Assembly (NCBI GenBank): GCA_045124315.1
Contig: JBGVLO010000047.1
Coordinates: 1 to 48,227, forward strand
Length of the DNA: 48,227 bases
Origin: CAG-411 sp045124315
Lineage (GTDB): Bacteria; Bacillota; Clostridia; Lachnospirales; Lachnospiraceae
Direction of reading: 5' to 3'
A model generated the notes under the pieces. The model did not search any database. It was not told the origin of the DNA and saw only the letters and a program-made list of their open reading frames with translations. This document shows positions 7,526 to 14,844 of the stretch, in pieces (position 1 is the stretch's first letter; each line of letters begins with the position of its first letter). The position numbers and the translations under genes are program-made.

Positions 7526-9451
7526 TTATTTTACCTGAAAATGACGGATCATTTCTTTTAGATTTTCTGCCTGTTCCGATAATGCAGAAGTAGCGGATGC
7601 AGTCTCCTCAGCAGTAGAGGTATTGGTTTGTACTACATCAGAAATGTTGTTTACTTCCTGTTGGATGCGTGTGGATTTTGCAGCCTGCTCGGTAGTGTCT
7701 TCCGAAATAGACTGGAATGCACTGGCGATTTCAGCCGAATCAGTTACGATACCAGAAAGACTTTCAAATGTGGCATCTGCGCAAATCTTTGCATTTTCAA
7801 TGGAAGCGATACATTCATTGATAAGATCAGATGTCTTCTTGGAAGCATCTCCACTCTTCACAGCAAGATTTCTTACTTCCTCTGCAACAACTGCAAATCC
7901 CTTGCCCATTTCTCCTGCTCTAGCGGCTTCAACGGAAGCATTTAGAGAAAGAATATTAGTCTGGAATGCAATGGAATCGATGGTGCTCACAATCTTCTGA
8001 ATGTCAGAAGACATAGTTTCTACACTTTCTACTGCTTCTTTTAATTCCTGCATCTGTCCATTTGCTGTTTGAATCTGTCCATCCAAGGTGGATAATTTGC
8101 TGTTGATCAAATCTTCATTTTCAGAATTGTTCTGAATCCGTTTTACAATATCCGTCAGATCATCGGCTAAAGTCTGGATGGAACTTGCCTGTGTAACTGC
8201 TCCCTGTGACATGAGAGAAGTTGCCTGAGCCAATTCGTGAGAACCATTTTCCACATTATATACCGAATTCTGAATTTCTACGATTAACTGGGTTAATGTG
8301 TGACGGATGGAATTTACCGAATGGGATAACTTGTTGAACTCACCAGGATAATTCTTCATATCGTCCGTAGTAAGATCACAGCTGGCCATACGGTCTAATA
8401 TGTAATTGGTATCACCTATAATACTTCCCAAAGTATTTACCAGGGAAATGGTGGTGTTCTGCAAAACTGCAAGTTCATCTTTTCCGGTTGCAGGTTTGAT
8501 GTTTGCGGTTAAATTTCCTTGGGAAATGGAAACCATAGCATTTTTCACAGATTGAATTGGCTTGCAGATCGATCTGGCGATTACGGCAGAAATCAGGATT
8601 GCAAAGAAAATTCCCAATGCACTTATGAAAAGAGAAATCTTCGTTACGCGATCGGAGCTCTCCGTATAATCGCTGTTTGGTGCTGCGATTACCAGACTCC
8701 AGCCGTTGGTATTTTCCACAGGGCTAAATCCGCAGAGAATAACCTGCTGATCGAAGGTGTATTGCCCGTTTCCAGCTTCTCCTGCTGTCATTTGTTCTCC
8801 TAAGGTTTTCATGTTACCGGACTGTTCCAGCAGGTTATAGTTAAGGATGAGATCCTCAGAAGGATGCACGATGATGTTTCCGTCCTGATCGATCAAATAC
8901 GCATAACTGTTGTTACTTATGTGGACACCTTTTAGAATATCTGTCATAAAATCGATGTCCATTCGGAAATAGACCACACCGTTAATGGCATTGCCGGAGC
9001 AAATAGGAGCTGCCACACTGATGCCATAAGTGTTGGTGTATTTGCTCAAGGTTACTTCGGAAATGTTTGGTGTTCCCGCCAGAGCCTTTTGCACATAATC
9101 ACGGTCGCTGAAATCGGTGTTATCCTTGAGGCTGATACCATCTTTGTCTAAAATGTTGGCGCTGGTAAAACCATAGGTATCAATATAAGTTTGTAAATAT
9201 GCGGTTTTTTCCTCTACGGATGCCTTTCCTTGTAGAATCTCGCTTTGCCCTGCAAGTGTGACCGCTGAGACATAATCCTCTAATTGTCGGGAAATGTGCG
9301 ACGATGCCAGATTTGCAGAAGTTGCAATGCCGTCGTCAATAATGGTGTTGCATGCCTGTGTATTGAGATTGAAGGATGTATATCCCACAATTGCCATGAT
9401 GGCTATGATCGTACAGGCAAAAGAAAGTTGAATTTTCGTTCTTAAGTTCAT
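7526..9451 (-). CDS. Methyl-accepting chemotaxis protein
   Basis: This is a 641-residue transmembrane chemoreceptor. In order: membrane segment 1 (about 9-30); an extracellular double-Cache-like sensor (about 35-270, with GISVAAPICSGNAINGVVYFRMDIDF and the YAYLIDQDGNIIVHPS motif); membrane segment 2 (about 274-296); a HAMP linker; and the cytoplasmic signalling coiled coil (about 390-641) with the highly conserved hairpin tip IVSTIDSIAFQTNILSLNASVEAARAGEMGKGFAVVAEEVRNLA. It would sense a small molecule and control CheA. No other che or flagellar gene is in the window, so its ligand and partners are unknown. The start is supported by the GGAGGGG ribosome binding site on the complement. Confidence 0.95.
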   Translation of the reverse strand: MNLRTKIQLSFACTIIAIMAIVGYTSFNLNTQACNTIIDDGIATSANLASSHISRQLEDYVSAVTLAGQSEILQGKASVEEKTAYLQTYIDTYGFTSANILDKDGISLKDNTDFSDRDYVQKALAGTPNISEVTLSKYTNTYGISVAAPICSGNAINGVVYFRMDIDFMTDILKGVHISNNSYAYLIDQDGNIIVHPSEDLILNYNLLEQSGNMKTLGEQMTAGEAGNGQYTFDQQVILCGFSPVENTNGWSLVIAAPNSDYTESSDRVTKISLFISALGIFFAILISAVIARSICKPIQSVKNAMVSISQGNLTANIKPATGKDELAVLQNTTISLVNTLGSIIGDTNYILDRMASCDLTTDDMKNYPGEFNKLSHSVNSIRHTLTQLIVEIQNSVYNVENGSHELAQATSLMSQGAVTQASSIQTLADDLTDIVKRIQNNSENEDLINSKLSTLDGQIQTANGQMQELKEAVESVETMSSDIQKIVSTIDSIAFQTNILSLNASVEAARAGEMGKGFAVVAEEVRNLAVKSGDASKKTSDLINECIASIENAKICADATFESLSGIVTDSAEIASAFQSISEDTTEQAAKSTRIQQEVNNISDVVQTNTSTAEETASATSALSEQAENLKEMIRHFQVK

Positions 9452-9490
9452 AAAGTTACCCCTCCTCTATAAAAGTATGCTTTAGATGAG

Positions 9491-9524
9491 CCAGAAAAGC
9501 ATGATCCCCAAAATGCTTTTCTGG
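9491..9524 (-). promoter_or_regulatory. Leader hairpin of the chemoreceptor gene
   Basis: Perfect 12-bp arms (9491-9502, 9513-9524) lie about 40 bases upstream of the start on the minus strand. No T-run follows. It may be an operator or an mRNA structure. Confidence 0.4.
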
Positions 9525-9655
9525 TAACAATTCCCCATAACAGATATTTTTGGAAAAAGGCATTTTCTCCCAAATGATACCTACGAATTGCTACGCTATT
9601 ATCATTTTAGCACAAAATATGGAAAAAAAATACAATGAATTTTATGAAATAATAC

Positions 9656-9717
9656 TTGACTTATCTGTATATAAGGCGTATATAATTATATACACAGTTA
9701 GTATACAGTTGATATAC
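9656..9717 (+). promoter_or_regulatory. Promoter and overlapping operator of the YtrA-type ABC operon
   Basis: TTGACT (9656-9661) is followed 17-19 bases later by TATATAAT (9679-9686). A perfect 16-bp palindrome, GTATATAATTATATAC (9678-9693), covers the -10 box. A second, weaker site (GTATAC and ATATAC, 9701-9717) lies just downstream. This placement fits repression by the GntR protein encoded second in the operon. Confidence 0.75.
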
Positions 9718-9743
9718 AGATATGAGATAGTGGAGGTGGAAAA

Positions 9744-10592
9744 ATGGTAGAAGTAACAGGGGTAGAGAAAGCATGGAAAACGTTTCAGTTAAATAGTGTT
9801 TCCTTTTCGCTTCCGAAAGGATATATTATGGCAGTGGTAGGCTCGAACGGAGCAGGAAAGACTACGTTGCTAAATCTTTTGTTGGGAGTATACCAGATGG
9901 ACAAGGGAGAGATTAGAATGGATGGGCAGGAATTTTCCGCTCATACAGTGGCAATAAAAAATAAGCTGGGGTTTGTAGTTACAGATGAGTTGTTTTCCGG
10001 GGGGTTCACACTTTTGGAAAATGCGACTTACTATGGAAAGTATTACGAACAGTATGAGGAAGAACTGTTCTGTCAATATTTACAACGGTTTGAACTGGAT
10101 CCGGAGAGCCGGCTAAAGAAGTTGTCCAAGGGGGAAAAGTTAAAATTTCAGTTTGCATTTGCCCTGGCACATAAGCCGAAACTTTTGGTGCTGGATGAGC
10201 CTACCGGTAATTTCGATCCCGAGTTTCGACAGGAGTTTTTGAAAATTCTCACAGAGTTTGTATCAGATGGGGAGAAGAGTGTGATACTGGCTACCCATAA
10301 TATGACAGATGTGGAGCAGATTGCAGACTACATTTTGTGTCTGAATAAGGGAGAACAATTATTTTTCATGGATCGGGAAGAATTAGAAAGATGCTATCGG
10401 ATGGTAGAAGGACCAAATTATCTGGTGAAAAATCTGGATAAGGAATTGGTGGTGTATCGGGAGGAAAGTGGTTTTGGAGCCAAGGCCCTGGTAAAGCATG
10501 CAAGATGGAGACAGTATGATGCCCGGTTGGAAGTAAGAGTACCGGGGATGGAAGAACTTTTGTATGGAGTGTTGAAGAGTCAGGGAGCGTAG
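9744..10592 (+). CDS. ABC transporter ATP-binding protein (first ATPase of a YtrA-type operon)
   Basis: The 282-residue nucleotide-binding subunit shows Walker A GSNGAGKTT (33-41), signature LSKGEKLKFQF, Walker B LLVLDEPTG with the catalytic Glu, and a switch histidine (ATHNM). The C-terminal 80 residues resemble the extra domain of BcrA/YtrB-type exporters. It would power export or membrane-protein movement with the two membrane proteins at 11696 and 12425. The start at 9744 follows GGAGGTGG. It is the first gene of a five-gene run whose second gene is a GntR regulator. Related operons often respond to cell-wall antibiotics; the substrate here is unknown. Confidence 0.9.
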   Translation: MVEVTGVEKAWKTFQLNSVSFSLPKGYIMAVVGSNGAGKTTLLNLLLGVYQMDKGEIRMDGQEFSAHTVAIKNKLGFVVTDELFSGGFTLLENATYYGKYYEQYEEELFCQYLQRFELDPESRLKKLSKGEKLKFQFAFALAHKPKLLVLDEPTGNFDPEFRQEFLKILTEFVSDGEKSVILATHNMTDVEQIADYILCLNKGEQLFFMDREELERCYRMVEGPNYLVKNLDKELVVYREESGFGAKALVKHARWRQYDARLEVRVPGMEELLYGVLKSQGA

Positions 10593-10612
10593 GGAAAGGA
10601 GTGTGAGAAGGC

Positions 10613-10984
10613 ATGCTAAATATTGTGATAAAGCCACAGGGAACTTTGGCCATATATGAGCAGATCGTCAGTCAACTAAAAGATGCCATTGTAAATAAAA
10701 CCCTAAAAGCGGGAGAAGCCCTGCCTTCCATTCGTGGACTGGCAGCAGAACTGAAGATTAGCGTGATTACTACCAAGCGCGCCTATGAGGAACTGGAAAA
10801 GGAAGGGTTGATCCGCTCAGTTGCCGGAAAGGGATTTTATGTGTGTGAGTACAATACCGATTATTTGCGGGAAAAGCAGATGATAGTGCTGGAGGAACGA
10901 TTGGGTGAAGTATTGCAGGGATGTAAAAGTGCAGGACTTAGCAAAGAAGAAATCCTCGAAATGGTGGAGGCTTTGTTAAGTTAG
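10613..10984 (+). CDS. GntR-family regulator, YtrA subfamily
   Basis: The protein has 123 residues, the short YtrA length: an N-terminal winged helix (IYEQIVSQLKDAIVNKTLKAGEALPSIRGLAAELKISVITTKRAYEELEKEGLI, about 12-65), then a short dimerising tail with no large ligand domain. It sits between two ATPase genes, 20 bases after the first and 14 before the second. It most likely represses its own operon by binding the palindromes at 9678-9717. In related systems the signal is cell-envelope stress; nothing here shows the signal directly. Confidence 0.92.
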   Translation: MLNIVIKPQGTLAIYEQIVSQLKDAIVNKTLKAGEALPSIRGLAAELKISVITTKRAYEELEKEGLIRSVAGKGFYVCEYNTDYLREKQMIVLEERLGEVLQGCKSAGLSKEEILEMVEALLS

Positions 10985-10998
10985 AAAGGAAGAAAAAG

Positions 10999-11628
10999 AT
11001 GTTAGAGTGTAGAACGGTTACCAATGAAAAAAAGGAAGGGATCCTGCAAGACATTTCTTTTTCTGTGGAGAAAGGATATAAGGTAGGAGTAGTTGGAAAG
11101 AACGGTGCTGGTAAGACCACTTTGTTTCATACCTTGCTGGGAGATCGTGGGTATACTGGAGAAATTTTATACGATGGGAAAAATATTCGAGAGAATATGG
11201 CGGAGTGGAAAGAACAGGTGGCTTATATAGGTGAGGATGTGCATTTTGTGGAATATGCTACCCTGATTCGAAATGCAGAAATTTTTTCTAAATTGTATCA
11301 AACATGGGATATGGATCGGTTTCTGGAAAAAATAGAACAGTTTGGCCTCCATGGAAAGCAAAAAGTCCAAGGCTTGTCCCGTGGCGAAAAGATACGGTTT
11401 CAGCTGGCATTTGCCAGAGGGCATGAAGCCAAGGTGTATCTTATGGATGAAGTAACAGCCGGTATGGATGTGGTATTTCGAAAAGAATTTTATGATATGT
11501 TACATGAGGAAATGGATGAAGAATGTACGGTTCTTTTGTCTACACATGTAGAAAGTGATTTGGAACGGCATATGGATTATGTGTGCAGGCTGGAAAAGGG
11601 AAGATTACATTCGTTTCTTTCGGAATGA
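10999..11628 (+). CDS. ABC transporter ATP-binding protein (second ATPase)
   Basis: A 209-residue compact ATPase without the C-terminal extension of the first: Walker A VGKNGAGKTT (32-41), signature LSRGEKIRFQLAF, Walker B VYLMDEVTAG, and STHVES around the switch histidine. It may form a heterodimer with the product of 9744, as two-ATPase YtrBE-type systems do. The start at 10999 follows AGAAAGGAAGAAAAAG. The next gene, a membrane protein, begins 67 bases later. Confidence 0.88.
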   Translation: MLECRTVTNEKKEGILQDISFSVEKGYKVGVVGKNGAGKTTLFHTLLGDRGYTGEILYDGKNIRENMAEWKEQVAYIGEDVHFVEYATLIRNAEIFSKLYQTWDMDRFLEKIEQFGLHGKQKVQGLSRGEKIRFQLAFARGHEAKVYLMDEVTAGMDVVFRKEFYDMLHEEMDEECTVLLSTHVESDLERHMDYVCRLEKGRLHSFLSE

Positions 11629-11695
11629 AGCAAGTGTTTAAAATGGTTTGGTCAAAGTAAAGTTACAGTTCAAAGGGAGAATGGAGGAATGAAAA

Positions 11696-12382
11696 ATGGA
11701 TGCAATGTTAAAAGTGGTGTTTCAGGATGCAAAATTTCGATGGAAAAAAGAAGGAAAGAGTATTCTGTTATGGTGTATAGCCGAAATATTTATTTTGTTA
11801 ATGTGGTACATGAACTGGGCAGATATCCGCTTTGTTCTTGATAAGGAAAAGAGTCTGACGATTGTTTGGGTTACGGTGTTTATTCTGGAAAAAATCCTGT
11901 TCTTGTTCTTTTTTTTGTTTGTATTTGCATGTCCGTATGTATTTCAAAATCAGCTATCCAAAACCATGGATTATCTGCCTTTGACCGAAAAGGATAAGAG
12001 CGGCTATATCGCCGTTTCAAAAAAAGTAAAGTTTATTATAATCAATGTGTTGAATCTGGCAGTGCAGGTTCTAAGGCTTGGTATCTACGGAGGACAGAAT
12101 TATTGGAAAAATGCGGTACTGATAACTGTAGTTACTTTTTTTTGGAGTCATATGTATAGTGGTGCCAACGGGGAGATTAAGGTGGATCCACTATGGGAGA
12201 AGCTGCACTCTGTAAAAGTAGCAGCGGATCAGACCCTTGGGCTGATCATTTATCTGTTTTTATACATTGGAGTAAGTGTGCCTTTGGAAAAATGGACCAT
12301 TGTAGAATTTGTAATTTGTCCAATATTGGTTTTTGTTATCATGATTTGTGCGGTAATCGTTCATCCGCGTAGAAAGAAATAG
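11696..12382 (+). CDS. Membrane protein of the YtrA-type ABC operon
   Basis: The 228-residue protein has about five hydrophobic segments (near residues 22-40, 55-85, 110-125, 140-155 and 180-222) and a basic C-terminus (HPRRKK). No permease family can be named from its sequence. Its place after two ATPase genes and before another membrane protein makes a permease subunit the likely role. The stretch LSKTMDYLPLTEKDKSGYI resembles the loop after the second membrane segment in small ABC-2-like permeases. Confidence 0.7.
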   Translation: MDAMLKVVFQDAKFRWKKEGKSILLWCIAEIFILLMWYMNWADIRFVLDKEKSLTIVWVTVFILEKILFLFFFLFVFACPYVFQNQLSKTMDYLPLTEKDKSGYIAVSKKVKFIIINVLNLAVQVLRLGIYGGQNYWKNAVLITVVTFFWSHMYSGANGEIKVDPLWEKLHSVKVAADQTLGLIIYLFLYIGVSVPLEKWTIVEFVICPILVFVIMICAVIVHPRRKK

Positions 12383-12424
12383 CATTCGTTTGTTTGAGTA
12401 AGAGAAAAAAGGAGAAAAAAAGTT

Positions 12425-12943
12425 ATGAAAATATGGAAGAAATGGTTTCATCAGGAAGTGCATGAGAGAATCCGTGCATTTGATAAAGAAATACGAAAGG
12501 AAAATCCAGATTTGGGTTGGAGCACAGGGGTTATGCTGTTTGTAGAAGGATTGCTGACAATGGCATATATCTTACTTAGTAGCAGCAAGGAAATGCTTGG
12601 CTGGGGGTCTCTTTTGTGGATCATCCTTTCCGTGAATATCCGGATAGCCACATATTTGGATAGTTATCTAAATATTAAATTGCAGAAAGATAGCAAGGAA
12701 ACCTGTTCGGTCTATGAGGTTCTGTTTCCCTTTCCGGTGACAAAAAGTCAAATCTATCAGGTGCGTATACACTGGAGTTTAAAACAGATAGGTATCCGAG
12801 TGCTGATATGGAGTATTCTGCATACGGTGGCTATGGCACTCTTCGGAGAGTGGATGATATATCCTTATCTGATGGACATCATAGTAGGGGTGGTTGCTGT
12901 GCTTTTGTGTGCCTGGAGAGCACGAGCACCAAAATCAAAATGA
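12425..12943 (+). CDS. Second membrane protein of the YtrA-type ABC operon
   Basis: The 172-residue protein starts with a basic cytoplasmic segment (MKIWKKWFHQEVHERIRAFDKEIRKENP), followed by about four membrane segments. Its central loop (LFPFPVTKSQIYQVRIHWSLKQIG) parallels that of the preceding gene product (DYLPLTEKDKSGYIAVSKKVKFI), which suggests a related fold and a heterodimeric permease. The ribosome binding site is AAAAGGAG. It is the last gene of the operon and ends three bases before the convergent GIY-YIG gene, with no terminator hairpin between them. Confidence 0.65.
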   Translation: MKIWKKWFHQEVHERIRAFDKEIRKENPDLGWSTGVMLFVEGLLTMAYILLSSSKEMLGWGSLLWIILSVNIRIATYLDSYLNIKLQKDSKETCSVYEVLFPFPVTKSQIYQVRIHWSLKQIGIRVLIWSILHTVAMALFGEWMIYPYLMDIIVGVVAVLLCAWRARAPKSK

Positions 12944-12946
12944 AGC

Positions 12947-13192
12947 CTAATCCAGCAATGCAAGTTTCTGGGCGCGTGTTAGCTGCTTAATGGCATATTC
13001 CCGTGACATGGCTTCCTGTTTGGTTGGAAAAGTTTCGAAGTACACCAGTTCCACCGGTCTTCGACTGGCGGTGTACTTTCCGCCTTTTCCGGAATTGTGC
13101 GCCTTTAGGCGCTTTTCTAAATTATTGGTCCATCCGGTATAGAGGCTGTCATCTCTACAGCGCAGCATATAGACATAATTTGTTTCACTCAT
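12947..13192 (-). CDS. GIY-YIG domain protein (UPF0213/YhbQ-like)
   Basis: A small 81-residue single-domain protein with the GIY-YIG nuclease fold: Y-V-Y-M-L near the start, L-Y-T-G-W-T-N ten residues later, then R-L-K-A-H-N and GKGGKYTASRRPVELVYFETF, all standard for the YhbQ/UPF0213 group. Family members are thought to act on DNA; the physiological role is poorly known. The ATG at 13192 has AGAAGGTG seven bases upstream; a GTG three codons earlier overlaps the ribosome binding site and is less likely. It converges on the ABC operon. Confidence 0.88.
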   Translation of the reverse strand: MSETNYVYMLRCRDDSLYTGWTNNLEKRLKAHNSGKGGKYTASRRPVELVYFETFPTKQEAMSREYAIKQLTRAQKLALLD

Positions 13193-13266
13193 GTGGTTCA
13201 CCTTCTTTTTTCTTCATTAGGGTGTCAAAAGCTTATACTTTGTTTGTCTATTGTTAATTGCAAAAT

Positions 13267-13526
13267 TTATTGTAGACACACTAATTCTCTGTCAGATCTG
13301 TTTATTTTTTCCCTATGTTTTTTTGCATATTCATCTAACCAATCATCCAAGTCTCTAGCGGAACATGCTGAAATGTCTAACCAGACTCCTCGTATTTCAG
13401 TGTTTTCCTCTAATCAGTCCTCTAACCAGTCCTCTAGATCTGGATCATCTATTTTTTTTGCATAAAATAATCATATTGTTGTTTTTTCTCGGTTGTTAAG
13501 CCATAAAAATCAAAGCATGTTGCCAT
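13267..13526 (-). pseudogene. Small decayed gene of unknown function
   Basis: On the minus strand an ATG at 13526 with a good AAAGGAG site opens a frame reading MATCFDFYGLTTEKKQQYDYF and then stops at a run of eight A's. One extra A would restore a frame continuing IDDPDLEDWLED, then a TGA where a TGG Trp codon would extend the repeat, then LEENTEIRGVWLDISACSAR and LDDWLDEYAKKHREKIN to a stop at 13267-13269. The restored protein would be about 85 residues, acidic, with repeated (D/E)DWL motifs. I do not recognise the family. Two independent lesions indicate a pseudogene. Confidence 0.6.
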
Positions 13527-13784
13527 ATTTTTCTCCTTTCAGCTCTAGCATTTCTTTTTTCGTTTTATTAATTAGCTCAATAACTAGTTAGACATCTAAT
13601 ATTCTTTGGAATTCCTATATGTATTGTATCATATCAGTTGTTTAGTGAATACATTGGAATATTTTACAAAAATTCCCGGTATAGACGCCGTTCTGAAAAA
13701 AGCCTGTCGAGACATGTATGTCCTTATTCAAATGTTTGCTCTCCTTGCGTTGCAAGATGGGTGTTTAAAATAGATGCTTAGTGG
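13527..13784. other. Intergenic stretch, no gene seen
   Basis: This AT-rich stretch has no credible coding frame. The minus-strand promoter of the 13267-13526 gene presumably lies here. Just downstream there is a plus-strand terminator (13785-13822) with no plus-strand gene before it, so a short untranslated transcript may arise inside this stretch. Confidence 0.5.
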
Positions 13785-13822
13785 CAAAATGCACAAAATT
13801 AGTTCATGCATTTTGTTTTTTT
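13785..13822 (+). terminator. Orphan rho-independent terminator
   Basis: A CAAAATGCA/TGCATTTTG stem with a 13-base loop is followed by seven T's on the plus strand. The nearest plus-strand gene ends 840 bases upstream. Confidence 0.7.
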
Positions 13823-13847
13823 GATAAGCAATTAACTGAAAATTTGA

Positions 13848-13899
13848 TTGACAATTTATTGAAAAAAGAGATATTATTTATTGTAATACGATAAATAAT
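13848..13899 (+). promoter_or_regulatory. Promoter with a 27-bp operator-like palindrome (DUF2975 operon)
   Basis: TTGACA (13848-13853), an 18-base spacer and TATTAT (13872-13877). A near-perfect palindrome covers the -10 box and start region: 13-base arms 13873-13885 and 13887-13899, 12 of 13 pairs matching. Autoregulation by the small XRE protein of the same operon is the simplest reading. Confidence 0.65.
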
Positions 13900-13924
13900 T
13901 ATTGAGATGAAAGGAGAGGAAGGC

Positions 13925-14407
13925 ATGAGTCAAAATAACTTGGCAAAATATTTGAAGGCAGTTACGGCTGCATTGGTATTAGTGGTTACCGTGGTTTATG
14001 TGGGAGGCATGCCTGGAATCATACAGGTTTTTTTGGAGAGAGATGCCATTGTGCATAAGGATGGGATTTACCCCTGGCTGGGGTTGATCTCCCTAACCTG
14101 TATACCTGTGTACATAAGTTTGTACCACTTTTGGAGGGTAACCGTAGAAATTGGAAGAGACAATTCTTTTTCCAATGAAAATGCAGTACATCTAAAATGG
14201 ATCAGCCAGATGTGTCTTTTAGATGCCGGGTATTTTTTTGTGGGAAATCTTGTGTTTTATGGGTTACAGTTGAATGGTGTCATTACCTTGTGCTGTGCCA
14301 TGATCGTGGTTTTTGTCACAATCTGCGTGTCTGTCTTGGCAGCAGTATTGTCCCATTTGATCTACAAAGCGGCAAAGCTTCAGGAAGAGAACCAGCTCAC
14401 GATTTAG
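13925..14407 (+). CDS. DUF2975 family membrane protein
   Basis: A 160-residue protein with four membrane segments (about 10-32, 52-75, 95-117 and 123-147). The motif WRVTVEIGRDNSFSNENAVHLKWIS between segments 2 and 3 is characteristic of DUF2975. Members are regularly followed by a small YozG-type XRE regulator, as here at 14627. The function is unknown. The start at 13925 follows AAGGAGAGG (13911-13919). A family-B mobile element has inserted between this gene and the regulator, ten bases after the stop codon. Confidence 0.85.
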   Translation: MSQNNLAKYLKAVTAALVLVVTVVYVGGMPGIIQVFLERDAIVHKDGIYPWLGLISLTCIPVYISLYHFWRVTVEIGRDNSFSNENAVHLKWISQMCLLDAGYFFVGNLVFYGLQLNGVITLCCAMIVVFVTICVSVLAAVLSHLIYKAAKLQEENQLTI

Positions 14408-14417
14408 TAAAAGATAG

Positions 14418-14610
14418 GGAGCTATTCAGAACCCTATATAATGGAATGATTAGATACGTTATGCTTGCATATAAGTAGCTGATCATTCCATTATATAGGC
14501 GCTCGAATAGAGTTGCCTCCCCATATATGAGCAGTCTTAGTGCGTAGCACGGAACTGGAGTCCGTAAGGACGACGAGTGCGAATATATGGGGAGGGTTCT
14601 GAATAGTTAC
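14418..14610 (+). mobile_element. Family-B MITE, long form (193 bp), with 8-bp target duplication
   Basis: The left end (GGAGCTATTCAGAACCCT) is slightly decayed; the right end (14593-14610) is the complement of GTAACTATTCAGAACCCT. Perfect 8-bp duplications AAAGATAG flank it (14410-14417 and 14611-14618). Inside are an 18-bp perfect stem (14433-14450 with 14482-14499), a 13-bp perfect stem (14516-14528 with 14583-14595) and a small GTCC-GTAA-GGAC hairpin (14560-14571). There is no coding capacity. It separates the DUF2975 gene from its XRE partner. Confidence 0.9.
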
Positions 14611-14626
14611 AAAGATAGGTGAAATG

Positions 14627-14842
14627 ATGATCATAATAAATATTGATGTTATGTTGGCAAAGCGGAAAATGAGTGTGACCGAGCTGGCAGAGAAGGTAGG
14701 AATTACCATTGCTAATATTTCTATTTTGAAAAATGGAAAGGCAAAGGCAATAAAAGTGGAAACCTTAAATAAAATATGTAAGGCATTACAATGTCAGCCG
14801 GGAGATATTTTAGAATTCAGGGATGAGGAAGAGGAGGAATAA
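14627..14842 (+). CDS. Small XRE-family regulator (YozG-like)
   Basis: A 71-residue helix-turn-helix protein covering a single Cro/CI fold (MLAKRKMSVTELAEKVGITIANISILKNGKAKAIKVETLNKICKALQCQPGDILEF) with an acidic tail. This is the standard partner of DUF2975 proteins and a probable autorepressor acting at 13873-13899. The ATG at 14627 is preferred over 14624 because AGGTGA (14616-14621) is then five bases away. Part of that ribosome binding site lies in the right target duplication of the inserted MITE. The DUF4173 gene follows two bases after the stop. Confidence 0.9.
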   Translation: MIIINIDVMLAKRKMSVTELAEKVGITIANISILKNGKAKAIKVETLNKICKALQCQPGDILEFRDEEEEE

Positions 14843-14844
14843 GT

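Noticed and set aside
9550..9750. 66-codon frame upstream of the ABC operon
   Set aside because: It covers the promoter and operator palindromes and has no ribosome binding site.
13193..13465. Plus-strand 90-codon frame with serine/asparagine repeats
   Set aside because: It is the shadow of the minus-strand decayed gene at 13267-13526 and has no ribosome binding site or family resemblance.
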